Numbered from the stretch's first letter, positions 26,180 to 34,767 are shown. The stretch: DNA of 64,000 bases from Pseudomonas sp. NC02 (GCF_002874965.1 NZ_CP025624.1:6820001-6884000), one strand, 5' to 3'. Numbers and translations are program-made. Notes: generated by a model not told the origin, from the letters alone.

Positions 26180-28111
26180 TTATTGAACGGCTTTACGCGG
26201 CACCGCAGGGTCGGCCGGTAAGGTAAAGGAACGCAGATCGATGGTCGGTGCGCCACTGGCGCCCAGGCGATGATCAAGAATGAGTAACTTGGCGTGGGCC
26301 AGGCCCTGGCTCAGTTGGCTCAGGTACTGCTCCAGCACGAAGGCCTGGCCGGCTTGTTGATAGGCCTTTTGTTCGGCGCTGAAGCGCAGGTCCGCCGCTT
26401 GGGCGCCGGCGCTGACTTCATGGGCCGTGGCCTGGGCCTGGTCGCGGGCGGTACTGGCTTGCAGCAACGCCTGGTTGGTCTGCTCACTGGCAGCGCCGCG
26501 CTCCCGGGAAATCAGCGCCTGGGCGCCGATCTGCGCAGCTTGCACCGCGTGGTAGGCATTCGCCGCACCGGAGGGCGGGTGAATGGCTTCCACCACGGTG
26601 GCGAGAATTTCCACGCCGCTGTCGAGTTTCTTCAGGTCCGCTTGCACCGCCTGGCCAATTTCATCGGCGAGGCTGTTGCGTTCTTCACCCAGCAATTCAT
26701 CGAGGGTTCGCGAGGCAAACTCGTGCACCAGGATGCGGCTGGCGGTGCTGCGGATCAGCGTGGGCACATCGGCGCTGTTATAGGTGGCGGCGAGTGCGGC
26801 CTGGTCGGTCAAGCCGATGCGGTACACAAAGCGCACGTCCATATTGACGATCTGGAAGCTCTGCTTGTCGCCGCTGCTGCTGGCGATCACCTGGGATTTG
26901 TCATTTACATGGCTGGCGTCCCACAGGCGATTGGCGATCAGCGGCGCCGGGCCCTCGGCCGGAGCGACGTCGGTGTTTGCCGCTTCGCCAACGCTGGTGG
27001 CCAGCTCATGGACCACGCCGTTTTCCACGTTCAGTACGCGACCCAGCGGCCACGGCAAACCGGCATGCAGGCCAGGCCCGAAGACCTCCACCGGCTTGCC
27101 AAAGCGTTCATAGATCCCACGGCTTTGCAGGGCGACTTCATGCACGCCGGTCAGCAACCAGCCTACGGCCAGCACCACCACCAGCACTGGCAGGAATGCC
27201 CGGCGCATATAGGTGAAGGCCCAGATCTGCCGCAGGTCGATGCCGAAACGGTTGTGCAGTTCGTGCTGCAGGGCGAGCAACGGTTGCGGCGGCCAGCGCA
27301 GCATCCCGGCGATAAAACTTTGCGCCATCAGGCGCGGTTCAAGCCGCTCCTGGCGCGGGCTGAACAGCGACAGCAGGCCTCTTAGCAGAAACTCCAGCGC
27401 CACCAGGGCCGGCAACAGGCCGACCAACACGGCCAGGCGCAAGGGCCACACGGACTCTTCACCGGCAAACAGCAGACAAATCGCACTGATCACCAGGCAG
27501 ATAATCGCCACCCGGCCCAGTTGCGCCAGTTGCACCGCTTCCGGCCATTGGGCGGTGCTTTCCTGGGCCATGCGCCGTTCAAACACCAGCAAGCCGAACG
27601 CCAGTGCCAAGGCAATGGCGGCGCCCACACTGGCAGCCTGGCCCAGCGCCGCGGCGGGCAAGGTCAAGCTCCAGAATTCCAGAACGCTGAAGAATGCCAG
27701 CAACGACCAGCCGCACAGCCAGAACACCGGTGCGCCAATCTGCACCAGCAAGCCGTTACCGACGCGACCGAACTGCCGGTTTAGCCAGCCAGGTTCTTCT
27801 TGTGGCAGCGGCGGTTCGATCAGCCGTGCAGCCGGCTCCTCCAGCGCCATGGCCCGCCAATCCGCGACCCACCACGCCGATTGCAAGCCAGCCACCAGCA
27901 CCAGCAACGCCGAGGCGCAGTTGATCAGCACCACCGGCCAGATCGACAGCGGGGCGAACAGCGCCACAAACAGCGCCAGCATCCAGCCGCCGACCGCCAG
28001 CACCGTCAGGCCAATGCCGGCCTGCCTTAACCGGCGGGCATGAAACAACCCCTGCTGAAAACGCGGCAGCCCTTCGATGGCCACGTCATCAGCGTCTAGA
28101 TCCACTCGCAT
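26180..28111 (-). CDS. Multi-spanning SPFH protein (HflK-like, long form)
   Basis: A 643-residue protein combining about seven hydrophobic helices (residues about 25-315) with an SPFH domain (from TGVHEVALQSRGIYERFGKP). A long Ala/Gln-rich helix (GAASEQTNQALLQASTARDQAQ) completes it. Ordinary HflK has one membrane helix, so the N-terminal half is an added membrane module with no domain I recognise. The start is taken at ATG 28111; a TTG at 28135 would add eight residues. First gene of the operon; the divergent lipid operon starts 185 bases away. The three SPFH proteins could assemble one hetero-oligomeric ring. Confidence 0.85.
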   Translation of the reverse strand: MRVDLDADDVAIEGLPRFQQGLFHARRLRQAGIGLTVLAVGGWMLALFVALFAPLSIWPVVLINCASALLVLVAGLQSAWWVADWRAMALEEPAARLIEPPLPQEEPGWLNRQFGRVGNGLLVQIGAPVFWLCGWSLLAFFSVLEFWSLTLPAAALGQAASVGAAIALALAFGLLVFERRMAQESTAQWPEAVQLAQLGRVAIICLVISAICLLFAGEESVWPLRLAVLVGLLPALVALEFLLRGLLSLFSPRQERLEPRLMAQSFIAGMLRWPPQPLLALQHELHNRFGIDLRQIWAFTYMRRAFLPVLVVVLAVGWLLTGVHEVALQSRGIYERFGKPVEVFGPGLHAGLPWPLGRVLNVENGVVHELATSVGEAANTDVAPAEGPAPLIANRLWDASHVNDKSQVIASSSGDKQSFQIVNMDVRFVYRIGLTDQAALAATYNSADVPTLIRSTASRILVHEFASRTLDELLGEERNSLADEIGQAVQADLKKLDSGVEILATVVEAIHPPSGAANAYHAVQAAQIGAQALISRERGAASEQTNQALLQASTARDQAQATAHEVSAGAQAADLRFSAEQKAYQQAGQAFVLEQYLSQLSQGLAHAKLLILDHRLGASGAPTIDLRSFTLPADPAVPRKAVQ

Positions 28112-28295
28112 CCCCAAACGCCCACCCAGAAACAATTAGTTACTCTATAACCCGAAGCGTGAAATTTTTGTTTGGTTTCACACAGATAGTGACGAAAGCC
28201 CCAGAAACACGAGCCATCACTGGTTTCAGCGGTGATAAATCGGCACACTCCCCAGAGTTTTTCGCGGGCTTACGGACAAGGAAGCGTCACTCCCC

Positions 28296-28919
28296 ATGAT
28301 TTCGATCTATCAGCTTAAACCGCGTTTTCAGAACCTGCTGCGCCCGCTGGTGCAGCGCCTCTACGACAACGGCACCACCGCCAACCAGATCACCGTGCTG
28401 GCCGGGGTGGTTTCCCTGCTGGTGGGATTGCTGATTGCCGGCTTCGCACAACATGTGTGGCTGTTTGCGCTGATCCCGCTGTGGATGATCCTGCGCATGG
28501 CCCTCAATGCCATCGACGGCATGCTCGCCCGGGAATTCGGCCAGCAGTCGCGACTCGGCGCCTACCTCAATGAACTGTGTGACGTGATCGCCGACAGCGC
28601 ACTGATCCTGCCGTTTGCGCTGATCCCCGAGGTCAGCCTGGCGCCGGTGTTGCTGGTGACGCTGCTGGCGGTGTTCAGCGAATACGCCGGCGTGCTCGGG
28701 CCGATGGTCGGGGCTTCCCGGCGTTACGACGGCCCGATGGGCAAGAGTGATCGGGCGTTTGTGCTCGGGGTGCTGGCCACCGGCGTAGCGCTGGGCTGGC
28801 TGGGTGCCGGTTGGGTCGATGCGGTGATGTGGCTGGTCGCGGCGTTGCTGGCCTACACCCTGGTCAACCGCGTGCGCCAAGGCTTGAAAGAAGAAACGAA
28901 CACCTCCCCTTCTGCATAA
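28296..28919 (+). CDS. ynbA: CDP-alcohol phosphatidyltransferase family protein (YnbA-like)
   Basis: A 207-residue membrane enzyme of the CDP-OH-P transferase family, with about six hydrophobic helices. Members join a CDP-linked lipid to an alcohol headgroup. The active-site region reads NAIDGMLAR, then G and LNELCD. Compared with the family pattern DxxDGxxARx8GxxxDxxxD, the first and third Asp are both Asn. The N-terminus (YQLKPRFQNLLRP) and this variant motif closely match E. coli YnbA as I remember it. It opens a compact six-gene operon and is divergent from the SPFH operon. The headgroup acceptor is unknown. Confidence 0.88.
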   Translation: MISIYQLKPRFQNLLRPLVQRLYDNGTTANQITVLAGVVSLLVGLLIAGFAQHVWLFALIPLWMILRMALNAIDGMLAREFGQQSRLGAYLNELCDVIADSALILPFALIPEVSLAPVLLVTLLAVFSEYAGVLGPMVGASRRYDGPMGKSDRAFVLGVLATGVALGWLGAGWVDAVMWLVAALLAYTLVNRVRQGLKEETNTSPSA

Positions 28920-28929
28920 GGATTTTGCG

Positions 28930-30684
28930 ATGCGTGAACAGCAAGAGCACACCTTCAGCACCCATGACGGGGTGGAGCTTTTCTACCGTCATTGGCCCGC
29001 CACCGCACCCGCGGGCTTTGCGCCGCGCAAGGCGATCTTGCTGTTCCATCGCGGCCACGAACACTCCGGTCGTATCGCCCACCTGGTGGACGAGCTGAAC
29101 CTGCCGGAGTTCGACTTCTTCGCCTGGGACGCCCGTGGCCACGGCCAATCGCCCGGCGCGCGCGGCGACAGCCCGAGCTTCGCCACCAGTGCGCGGGACG
29201 TGCAGACTTTCGTTGACCATATCCGCAGCGCCTACAACATCGAGGAAGAACACCTCGCAGTGATCGCCCAAAGCGTCGGCGCGGTGATCGCGGCCACCTG
29301 GGTGCACGACTACGCGCCGAAGATTCGCTCGCTGGTACTCGCCTCCCCCGCATTCAAGGTCAAACTCTACGTGCCCTTCGCCCGGCCGGGCCTGGCGTTG
29401 ATGCGCAAGTTTCGCGGCAACTTTTTCGTCAACAGCTACGTCAAGGCCAAGTTCCTGAGCCATGACCCGGAGCGCGTGGCGTCCTACGACAGTGATCCGC
29501 TGATCACCAAAGCCATTTCCGTGAATGTGCTGCTGGGCCTGTACGAAGCGGCCGACAGGGTTGTAGCCGATGCCCAGGCAATTCAGGTACCGACCCAACT
29601 GCTGATCTCCGGCTCGGACTTTGTGGTGCACCGCAAACCCCAGCAGCAGTTTTTCGACCGCCTCGGCAGCTTGAAGAAAGAGCTGCACATACTCCCCGGC
29701 TTCTTCCACGACACCCTCGGTGAACGTGATCGTGCCGTGGCCTTGAGCAGCGCCCGGCGCTTTATCCTGCAGAACTTCGAACACCCGCTGGACCGCGCCT
29801 CCTTGCTGGATGCCGACAGGATTGGCCTGACCTGCGCCGAATCCGAGTCCCTCGCCGCGCCGTTGCCACGCAACTCCCTGCGCGACCTGTATTGGCGCAT
29901 GACCCGCGCCAGCATGGGCCTGGGCAGCAAACTGTCGGATGGCGTGAAGCTCGGTTTCGACACCGGCTTCGACTCCGGCAGCACCCTGGACTACGTGTAC
30001 CGCAACAAACCCACCGGCAAAGGCGGGCTGGGGCGGATGATCGACACCAATTACCTGAACTCCATCGGCTGGCGCGGTATTCGTCAGCGCAAGTTGAACG
30101 TGGAAGAGCTGCTGCGCCTGGCGATGGCCAAGCTGCGGGACGAGCAGCGGGAAGTGCGCATCGTCGACATCGCCGCCGGGCATGGTCGGTACATTCTGGA
30201 AGCCTTGCAGGGCGTTTCGCCGTTGCCGGAATCGATCCTGCTGCGGGACTACAGCGATATCAACGTGCGCGACGGTGGCGCGCTGATTCGTGAAAAAGGG
30301 CTGGGGGATATCGCCCAGTTCGTCAAAGGCGATGCGTTTGACCGGGCGGACCTTGCGGCGCTGGAACCCAAGCCGACGCTGGCGGTGGTGTCCGGGCTAT
30401 ATGAACTGTTCGCGGATAACGCGATGGTCGGTGGCTCGCTCGCGGGCTTGGCCGAAGCCGTGGAGCCCGGTGGTTATCTGGTGTACACCGGCCAACCGTG
30501 GCATCCGCAACTGGAACTGATCGCCCGCGCCCTCACCAGCCACCGCCAGGGCCAGGCCTGGGTAATGCGCCGGCGCAGCCAGGCGGAAATGGATCAACTG
30601 GTGGCAGCCGCCGGTTTCCGCAAGATCACCCAACGCGTGGATGAGTGGGGGATTTTCAGCGTGTCCCTGGCACAGCGAGCCTGA
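28930..30684 (+). CDS. ynbC: Alpha/beta-hydrolase plus methyltransferase fusion (YnbC-like)
   Basis: A 584-residue two-domain protein. Residues about 10-290 form an alpha/beta-hydrolase of the monoacylglycerol-lipase/lysophospholipase type, with FHRGHEHSG, WDARGHGQSPG, nucleophile Ser in IAQSVGAV (Ala replaces the first Gly of GxSxG), and His in LPGFFHDT. After a linker, about 385-584 form a class I SAM methyltransferase-like domain with VDIAAGHGRYILEA and a PGGYLVYTGQPWHPQ loop. Both length and order match E. coli YnbC (585 residues). The gene starts 10 bases after the CDP-alcohol transferase gene. Substrates are not known; a lipid intermediate is inferred from the operon. Confidence 0.9.
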   Translation: MREQQEHTFSTHDGVELFYRHWPATAPAGFAPRKAILLFHRGHEHSGRIAHLVDELNLPEFDFFAWDARGHGQSPGARGDSPSFATSARDVQTFVDHIRSAYNIEEEHLAVIAQSVGAVIAATWVHDYAPKIRSLVLASPAFKVKLYVPFARPGLALMRKFRGNFFVNSYVKAKFLSHDPERVASYDSDPLITKAISVNVLLGLYEAADRVVADAQAIQVPTQLLISGSDFVVHRKPQQQFFDRLGSLKKELHILPGFFHDTLGERDRAVALSSARRFILQNFEHPLDRASLLDADRIGLTCAESESLAAPLPRNSLRDLYWRMTRASMGLGSKLSDGVKLGFDTGFDSGSTLDYVYRNKPTGKGGLGRMIDTNYLNSIGWRGIRQRKLNVEELLRLAMAKLRDEQREVRIVDIAAGHGRYILEALQGVSPLPESILLRDYSDINVRDGGALIREKGLGDIAQFVKGDAFDRADLAALEPKPTLAVVSGLYELFADNAMVGGSLAGLAEAVEPGGYLVYTGQPWHPQLELIARALTSHRQGQAWVMRRRSQAEMDQLVAAAGFRKITQRVDEWGIFSVSLAQRA

Positions 30685-30687
30685 CCC

Positions 30688-31986
30688 ATGCGTGAACCGG
30701 GCCTGTTGAAACCGGCGGTGCTGTGGCTGCTGCTGTTGGCGCCGCTGTTTTTCAGCACCTACGGCTTTGCCACGTGGGTCACCAGCCAGCGCAGCGACGT
30801 GGGCACGATGGTGTTCGGCTGGGAAACCCATATCCCGTTCTGGGCCTGGACCATCGTGCCCTACTGGTCGATCGACCTGCTCTACGGTTTCTCCCTGCTA
30901 CTGCCAAGCACCCGCCATGAACTGAAACAACATGCCTTGCGCCTGCTGACGGCCCAAGTGATTGCCGTCACCTGCTTCCTGATCTGGCCCTTGCGCTTCA
31001 CCTTTGAAAGGCCGGCGCTGGACGGCGTGTTTGGCTGGCTGTTTGCGGTACTCGCCGGGTTCGACAAGCCGTTCAACCAGGCGCCGTCGTTGCACATCGC
31101 GCTGCTGGTGGTGCTGTGGATAATGTATCAGCGGCATAGCCAGGGCCTGTGGCGCTGGCTGGTGCATGGCTGGTTCGCGTTGATCGGCCTTTCGGTGCTG
31201 ACCACTTATCAACATCACTTTATTGACTTACCCACAGGCGCCCTCGCCGGCTGGATGTGCGTGTGGCTGTGGCCGCTGGAACATCCGAGCCCGCTGCTGA
31301 ATGCCCAGCTGACCAGGGACCGCCAGCGTTGGCGCCTGGGGCTGCGCTATGGCTTCGGGTCGCTGGTGTGTTTGATCCTGGCGTTTTCCCTTGGCGGCGG
31401 CTGGTTGTGGCTGCTTTGGCCGGCGGTATCCCTCGGCTTGATGAAGGCGAATTACCTGGTACTGGGCGTTTCGGGATTTCAGAAACGCGCCGACGGACGA
31501 CTCACTCCGGCGGCGCGCTGGTTGTTGGCGCCTTATCTGGTGGCTGCCTGGATCAATTCCCGCCTGTGGACACGTAGACATCCACAGCCCGATCAGGTTG
31601 TGGATAACGTTTGGCTGGGGCGAATTCCCACCAGCGGTGAGCTGGGATCATTCAAGGCGGTGGTCGATCTGTGCGCCGAATTGCCGATTAATCCACAGGG
31701 TCGCGCCTACTACAGCCTGCCAGTGCTCGATCTCACGGCGCCCACTGCAGCGCAATGCGTGGAAGCCGCCCAAGCGATAGAGCGGCTACGCTCAACCGGA
31801 CCCTTGCTGGTGTGCTGCGCCCTCGGTTACTCACGCAGCGCCACCGCCGTGGCTGCATGGCTGCTGCATACCGGGCGCGCAGGCAATGTCGACGAGGCGG
31901 TGGCTATTATTCGTACAGCACGCCCACGTGTGGTCCTGCATTCCGCGCACCGTGAAGCCCTGGAGGGTTTAGCCCATGCCCGCTGA
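30688..31986 (+). CDS. ynbD: PAP2-like membrane protein fused to dual-specificity phosphatase (YnbD-like)
   Basis: A 432-residue protein. About eight hydrophobic helices (residues about 8-285) resemble the PAP2/inositolphosphotransferase membrane fold, with NQAPSLHIALLV and TYQHHFIDLPTG carrying the conserved SLH and H..D. A soluble phosphatase domain (about 300-432) has the Cys-x5-Arg loop CALGYSRS preceded by VC rather than the usual HC. Length and layout match E. coli YnbD (430 residues). It could dephosphorylate a lipid phosphate made in this operon. It starts 3 bases after the YnbC-like gene. Confidence 0.88.
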   Translation: MREPGLLKPAVLWLLLLAPLFFSTYGFATWVTSQRSDVGTMVFGWETHIPFWAWTIVPYWSIDLLYGFSLLLPSTRHELKQHALRLLTAQVIAVTCFLIWPLRFTFERPALDGVFGWLFAVLAGFDKPFNQAPSLHIALLVVLWIMYQRHSQGLWRWLVHGWFALIGLSVLTTYQHHFIDLPTGALAGWMCVWLWPLEHPSPLLNAQLTRDRQRWRLGLRYGFGSLVCLILAFSLGGGWLWLLWPAVSLGLMKANYLVLGVSGFQKRADGRLTPAARWLLAPYLVAAWINSRLWTRRHPQPDQVVDNVWLGRIPTSGELGSFKAVVDLCAELPINPQGRAYYSLPVLDLTAPTAAQCVEAAQAIERLRSTGPLLVCCALGYSRSATAVAAWLLHTGRAGNVDEAVAIIRTARPRVVLHSAHREALEGLAHAR

Positions 31987-32419
31987 TATGGAATTACAGG
32001 TCGTCGCCAGCCTGCTGCGGCGGGGCCGTTCCCTGGATCAGTTATCCACAGGCCTGACCTTGCTCGGCGTACTGTTCGGCCTCGCTCAACTGCTGATGGC
32101 CAGCATCACGCCGGTCTGCCTGATCCTCAGCCTGTGGATGATTGTGCTCGGGCTGCTGGAAAAATATTGGGCGCTGCGGGTGGCCTTCGACGCCGACCTG
32201 TTCGCCCTGCTCGCCCGCGACACCGACCGCACGCCCGACTTCGACCAGGCCATGCAAACCCTTGGCCTGCAATCCGCCAAACGCGCAGGCCGCCCCTGGA
32301 CCGAGCGCCGTCGCGGCGCCCTGAAACTGTTGCGCAAGCAAGCCTACCTGCTGGCGGCGCAAGTGCTGCTGACCGTGGCCGTCATCCTGGCCAGCCCCTG
32401 GCTGCCCTTCGCCGGATAA
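31976..32419 (+). CDS. Small two-helix membrane protein of the ynb-like operon
   Basis: A 147-residue protein with hydrophobic segments at about residues 25-62 (one hairpin) and 122-142. A charged soluble stretch lies between them. It overlaps the end of the YnbD-like gene by 11 bases and precedes the acyltransferase gene by 9, so it is part of the operon. I do not recognise the family, and no equivalent is known to me in the E. coli ynb operon. An alternative start at Met5 (31988) would remove the overlap. Confidence 0.8.
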   Translation: MPADMELQVVASLLRRGRSLDQLSTGLTLLGVLFGLAQLLMASITPVCLILSLWMIVLGLLEKYWALRVAFDADLFALLARDTDRTPDFDQAMQTLGLQSAKRAGRPWTERRRGALKLLRKQAYLLAAQVLLTVAVILASPWLPFAG

Positions 32420-32428
32420 GGAATCCTC

Positions 32429-33049
32429 ATGTTCGAACCTGTGGTCGCCACCCTGATTACCTCCATGGCCCGCACCGTCACCGGCGCCCGCAGCCTGTGG
32501 CTTGGCTGCGCGCCGGTGCCGGTGCAACGCATCTACTACGCCAACCACAGCAGCCACGGCGATTTCGTGCTGCTGTGGGCCTCGTTGCCGCAGAACCTGC
32601 GTAAATTCACCCGCCCGGTGGCCGGCAGCGACTACTGGAACACCAGCGCCCTGCGCCGCTACATCATCAACCGGGTGTTCAACGGCGTGCTGATCGACCG
32701 CGAGCGCAAGGACCCTGTGGATAACCCTCTGGCGCCGATGCTTCAGGCCCTGGAAAACGGCGACTCGCTGATCATCTTTCCCGAGGGCACGCGCAACCTG
32801 GAAGACGGCCTGTTGCCGTTCAAAAGCGGGCTGTATCACCTGGCCAAGAGTTATCCACAAGCCGAATTGATCCCGGTGTGGATCGCCAACCTCAACCGGG
32901 TCATGCCCAAGGGCCGTGTGCTGCCGCTGCCCTTGCTGTGCACCACCAGCTTCGGCGCACCGCTGCAACTGGAGGACGGCGAAGACAAGGCGCTGTTCCT
33001 CGCCCGCACCCGCGACGCCTTGCTCGCCCTTGCCCCGGAGCATTCCTGA
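32429..33049 (+). CDS. PlsC-type lysophospholipid acyltransferase
   Basis: A 206-residue acyltransferase. Motif I is NHSSHGD (H-x4-D, about residues 39-45), motif III FPEGTR (about 117-122), and motif IV is probably IPVWIANLNR. These enzymes transfer an acyl chain to a lysophospholipid or glycerol phosphate at the membrane. The closest PlsC paralogues function in phosphatidic-acid formation, but here the gene sits between the small membrane protein and the CdsA-like gene. It may therefore acylate the operon's own lipid. It is short, with little N-terminal membrane anchoring. Confidence 0.9.
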   Translation: MFEPVVATLITSMARTVTGARSLWLGCAPVPVQRIYYANHSSHGDFVLLWASLPQNLRKFTRPVAGSDYWNTSALRRYIINRVFNGVLIDRERKDPVDNPLAPMLQALENGDSLIIFPEGTRNLEDGLLPFKSGLYHLAKSYPQAELIPVWIANLNRVMPKGRVLPLPLLCTTSFGAPLQLEDGEDKALFLARTRDALLALAPEHS

Positions 33050-33050
33050 G

Positions 33051-33983
33051 ATGGATAGCCAAACCCTGATGTTGTTCGGCGGGATCGGCGCGATCCTCGT
33101 GCTCGCCTCGCTGATCGGCCTGATCCTCAAACTGCGCACCCGTGGCACACCCAACGCGGTGATCGACAACCTCAACGCCCGCATCAATGCGTGGTGGGTG
33201 ATGGTGGTGGTGATCGGCGTGGCGTTCTGGCTCGGCACCGGCGCGGTGATCCTGCTGTTTTACGCCGTGTCGTTCTATGCCCTGCGGGAATTCCTCACAC
33301 TCACGCCGACCCGGCGAAGCGATTACCCGGCGCTGGTGGCGGCCTTCTACCTGGCGCTGCCGCTGCAATACCTGCTGATCTACTTCGACTGGTACGGGCT
33401 GTTCTCGATCTTCATCCCGGTGTACGTGTTCCTGCTGCTGCCGATCCTCGCGTCACTGGGCGGCGACAGTACGCACTTCCTGGAACGGGCATCGAAGGTG
33501 CAATGGGGGCTGATGATCGCGGTGTTCTGTGTGTCCTTCGTGCCGGCGCTGCTGACCCTGGATATCGTCGGCTACGAAGGCCGCAACCTGCTGCTGATTG
33601 CCTACCTGGTGATCGTGGTGCAACTGTCGGACGTGTTGCAGTACGTGTGCGGGAAGCTGTTCGGCAAACACAAGATCGCGCCCAACTTGTCGCCGTCTAA
33701 AACCGTGGAAGGGTTTGTCGGCGGGATTCTGCTGTCGTCGCTGATTGGCGCGGCGCTGTGGTGGACCACGCCGTTCAACCCCTGGCAGTCGTTCCTGATT
33801 GCGCTGTTGATCAACCTGCTGGGATTTGCGGGCGGGATCGTGATGTCAGCGATCAAGCGCGACCGCGGCGTGAAAGATTGGGGGCACATGATCGAAGGGC
33901 ACGGCGGGATGCTGGATCGGCTGGATTCAGTGTGTTTTGCCGCGCCGATCTTCTTTCATCTCGTGCGCTACTGGTGGACCTGA
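33051..33983 (+). CDS. ynbB: Phosphatidate cytidylyltransferase (CdsA/YnbB-like)
   Basis: A 310-residue multi-helix membrane enzyme that makes CDP-diacylglycerol from phosphatidic acid and CTP. The CDS signature is complete: SAIKRDRGVKDW then EGHGGMLDRLDS. Also present is the upstream SPSKTVEGFVGG segment. It begins one base after the acyltransferase stop and ends the operon. It supplies CDP-lipid for the YnbA-like transferase encoded first in the operon. The housekeeping cdsA normally sits near uppS and dxr, so this is a paralogue dedicated to the operon. Confidence 0.92.
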   Translation: MDSQTLMLFGGIGAILVLASLIGLILKLRTRGTPNAVIDNLNARINAWWVMVVVIGVAFWLGTGAVILLFYAVSFYALREFLTLTPTRRSDYPALVAAFYLALPLQYLLIYFDWYGLFSIFIPVYVFLLLPILASLGGDSTHFLERASKVQWGLMIAVFCVSFVPALLTLDIVGYEGRNLLLIAYLVIVVQLSDVLQYVCGKLFGKHKIAPNLSPSKTVEGFVGGILLSSLIGAALWWTTPFNPWQSFLIALLINLLGFAGGIVMSAIKRDRGVKDWGHMIEGHGGMLDRLDSVCFAAPIFFHLVRYWWT

Positions 33984-34017
33984 CGACCACCTTCCTCCCC
34001 AAATCCACACAACCCCA

Positions 34018-34110
34018 GTGGCGAGGGAGCTTGCTCCCGCTGGAGTGCGCAGCGCTCCCAGGATTTTGGGGCCGCTACGCAGCCCAGCGGGAGCAAGCTC
34101 CCTCGCCACA
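34018..34110. repeat. REPIN of the GAGGGAGCTTGCTCCC type
   Basis: Inverted arms GTGGCGAGGGAGCTTGCTCC and its reverse complement (ending 34109) flank a spacer with further small inverted repeats. The core differs from the GGGAGCGGGCTTGCTCG type elsewhere in the window, so at least two REP families are present. It follows the ynbB-like gene. Confidence 0.88.
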
Positions 34111-34173
34111 ACAAGCGTCCTTACCACAATAAGAAAGCACCAGCCGGGAAGGTGCCCCCGGCGTCATTATCTG

Positions 34174-34284
34174 ATCGTTCCCACGCTCTGCGTGGGAATG
34201 CATCCGGTGACGCTCCGCGTCACGACTTTTAGAGCGGACGCGGAGCGTCCAGGGCGGCATTCCCACGCGGAGCGTGGGAACGAT
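34174..34284. repeat. Palindromic repeat of the CGTTCCCACGC type
   Basis: Outer arms ATCGTTCCCACGC (34174-34186) and GCGTGGGAACGAT (34272-34284) enclose inner hairpins such as TGACGCTCCGCGTCA and GGACGCGGAGCGTCC. It abuts the stop codon of the Lrp-family gene. A 13-base direct repeat (AGCCGGGAAGGTG) lies on each side, at 34142-34154 and 34287-34299. No gene is present in the 300 bases from 33984 to 34284. Confidence 0.8.
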
Positions 34285-34767
34285 CTAGCCGGGAAGGTGA
34301 CTCAGCGGCAACGCCCCGGGCGTCTTCACCGTCTGAATCGCGAAGTTACTGCGGATATCACTCACCCCCGGCAACTTCAACAAGCTCCCGGTCAGGAACC
34401 GTTCATACCCGCGCAAGTCCGGCACCACCACTTGCAGCAGGAAATCCGACTCCCCCGACACCAGAAACGCCGAAATCACCTGGGGCAGCGCCGTCACCGC
34501 CAACCGAAACGCCTCCGCCTGTTCGTCGTTATGCCGCTCCACTTTCACCCCGACAAACACCGTCAGCCCCAACCCGACTTCATCCCGGTCCAGGCTTGCC
34601 TGATAACCACGAATCACCCCGGCCTCTTCCAGCAGCCGCACACGCCGCAAGCAGGGCGAGGCCGACAGGCCAATCTCGTCCGCCAGTTGCACGTTGCTCA
34701 GCCGGCCATCCCGTTGCAGGGCTTCAAGAATCTTGCGGTCAAATGCGTCCAGCTTCAGATTTGGCAT
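34285..34767 (-). CDS. Lrp/AsnC-family transcriptional regulator
   Basis: A 160-residue regulator. An AsnC-type winged helix-turn-helix covers residues about 5-65 (LDAFDRKILEALQRDGRLSNVQLADEIGLSASPCLRRVR). A RAM ligand-binding domain follows (about 70-150). The start at 34767 gives the family N-terminus; the open frame upstream is discounted. It is divergent from a LysE-type exporter gene across 136 bases, a common pairing in which the regulator senses an amino acid and controls its export. Confidence 0.93.
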   Translation of the reverse strand: MPNLKLDAFDRKILEALQRDGRLSNVQLADEIGLSASPCLRRVRLLEEAGVIRGYQASLDRDEVGLGLTVFVGVKVERHNDEQAEAFRLAVTALPQVISAFLVSGESDFLLQVVVPDLRGYERFLTGSLLKLPGVSDIRSNFAIQTVKTPGALPLSHLPG

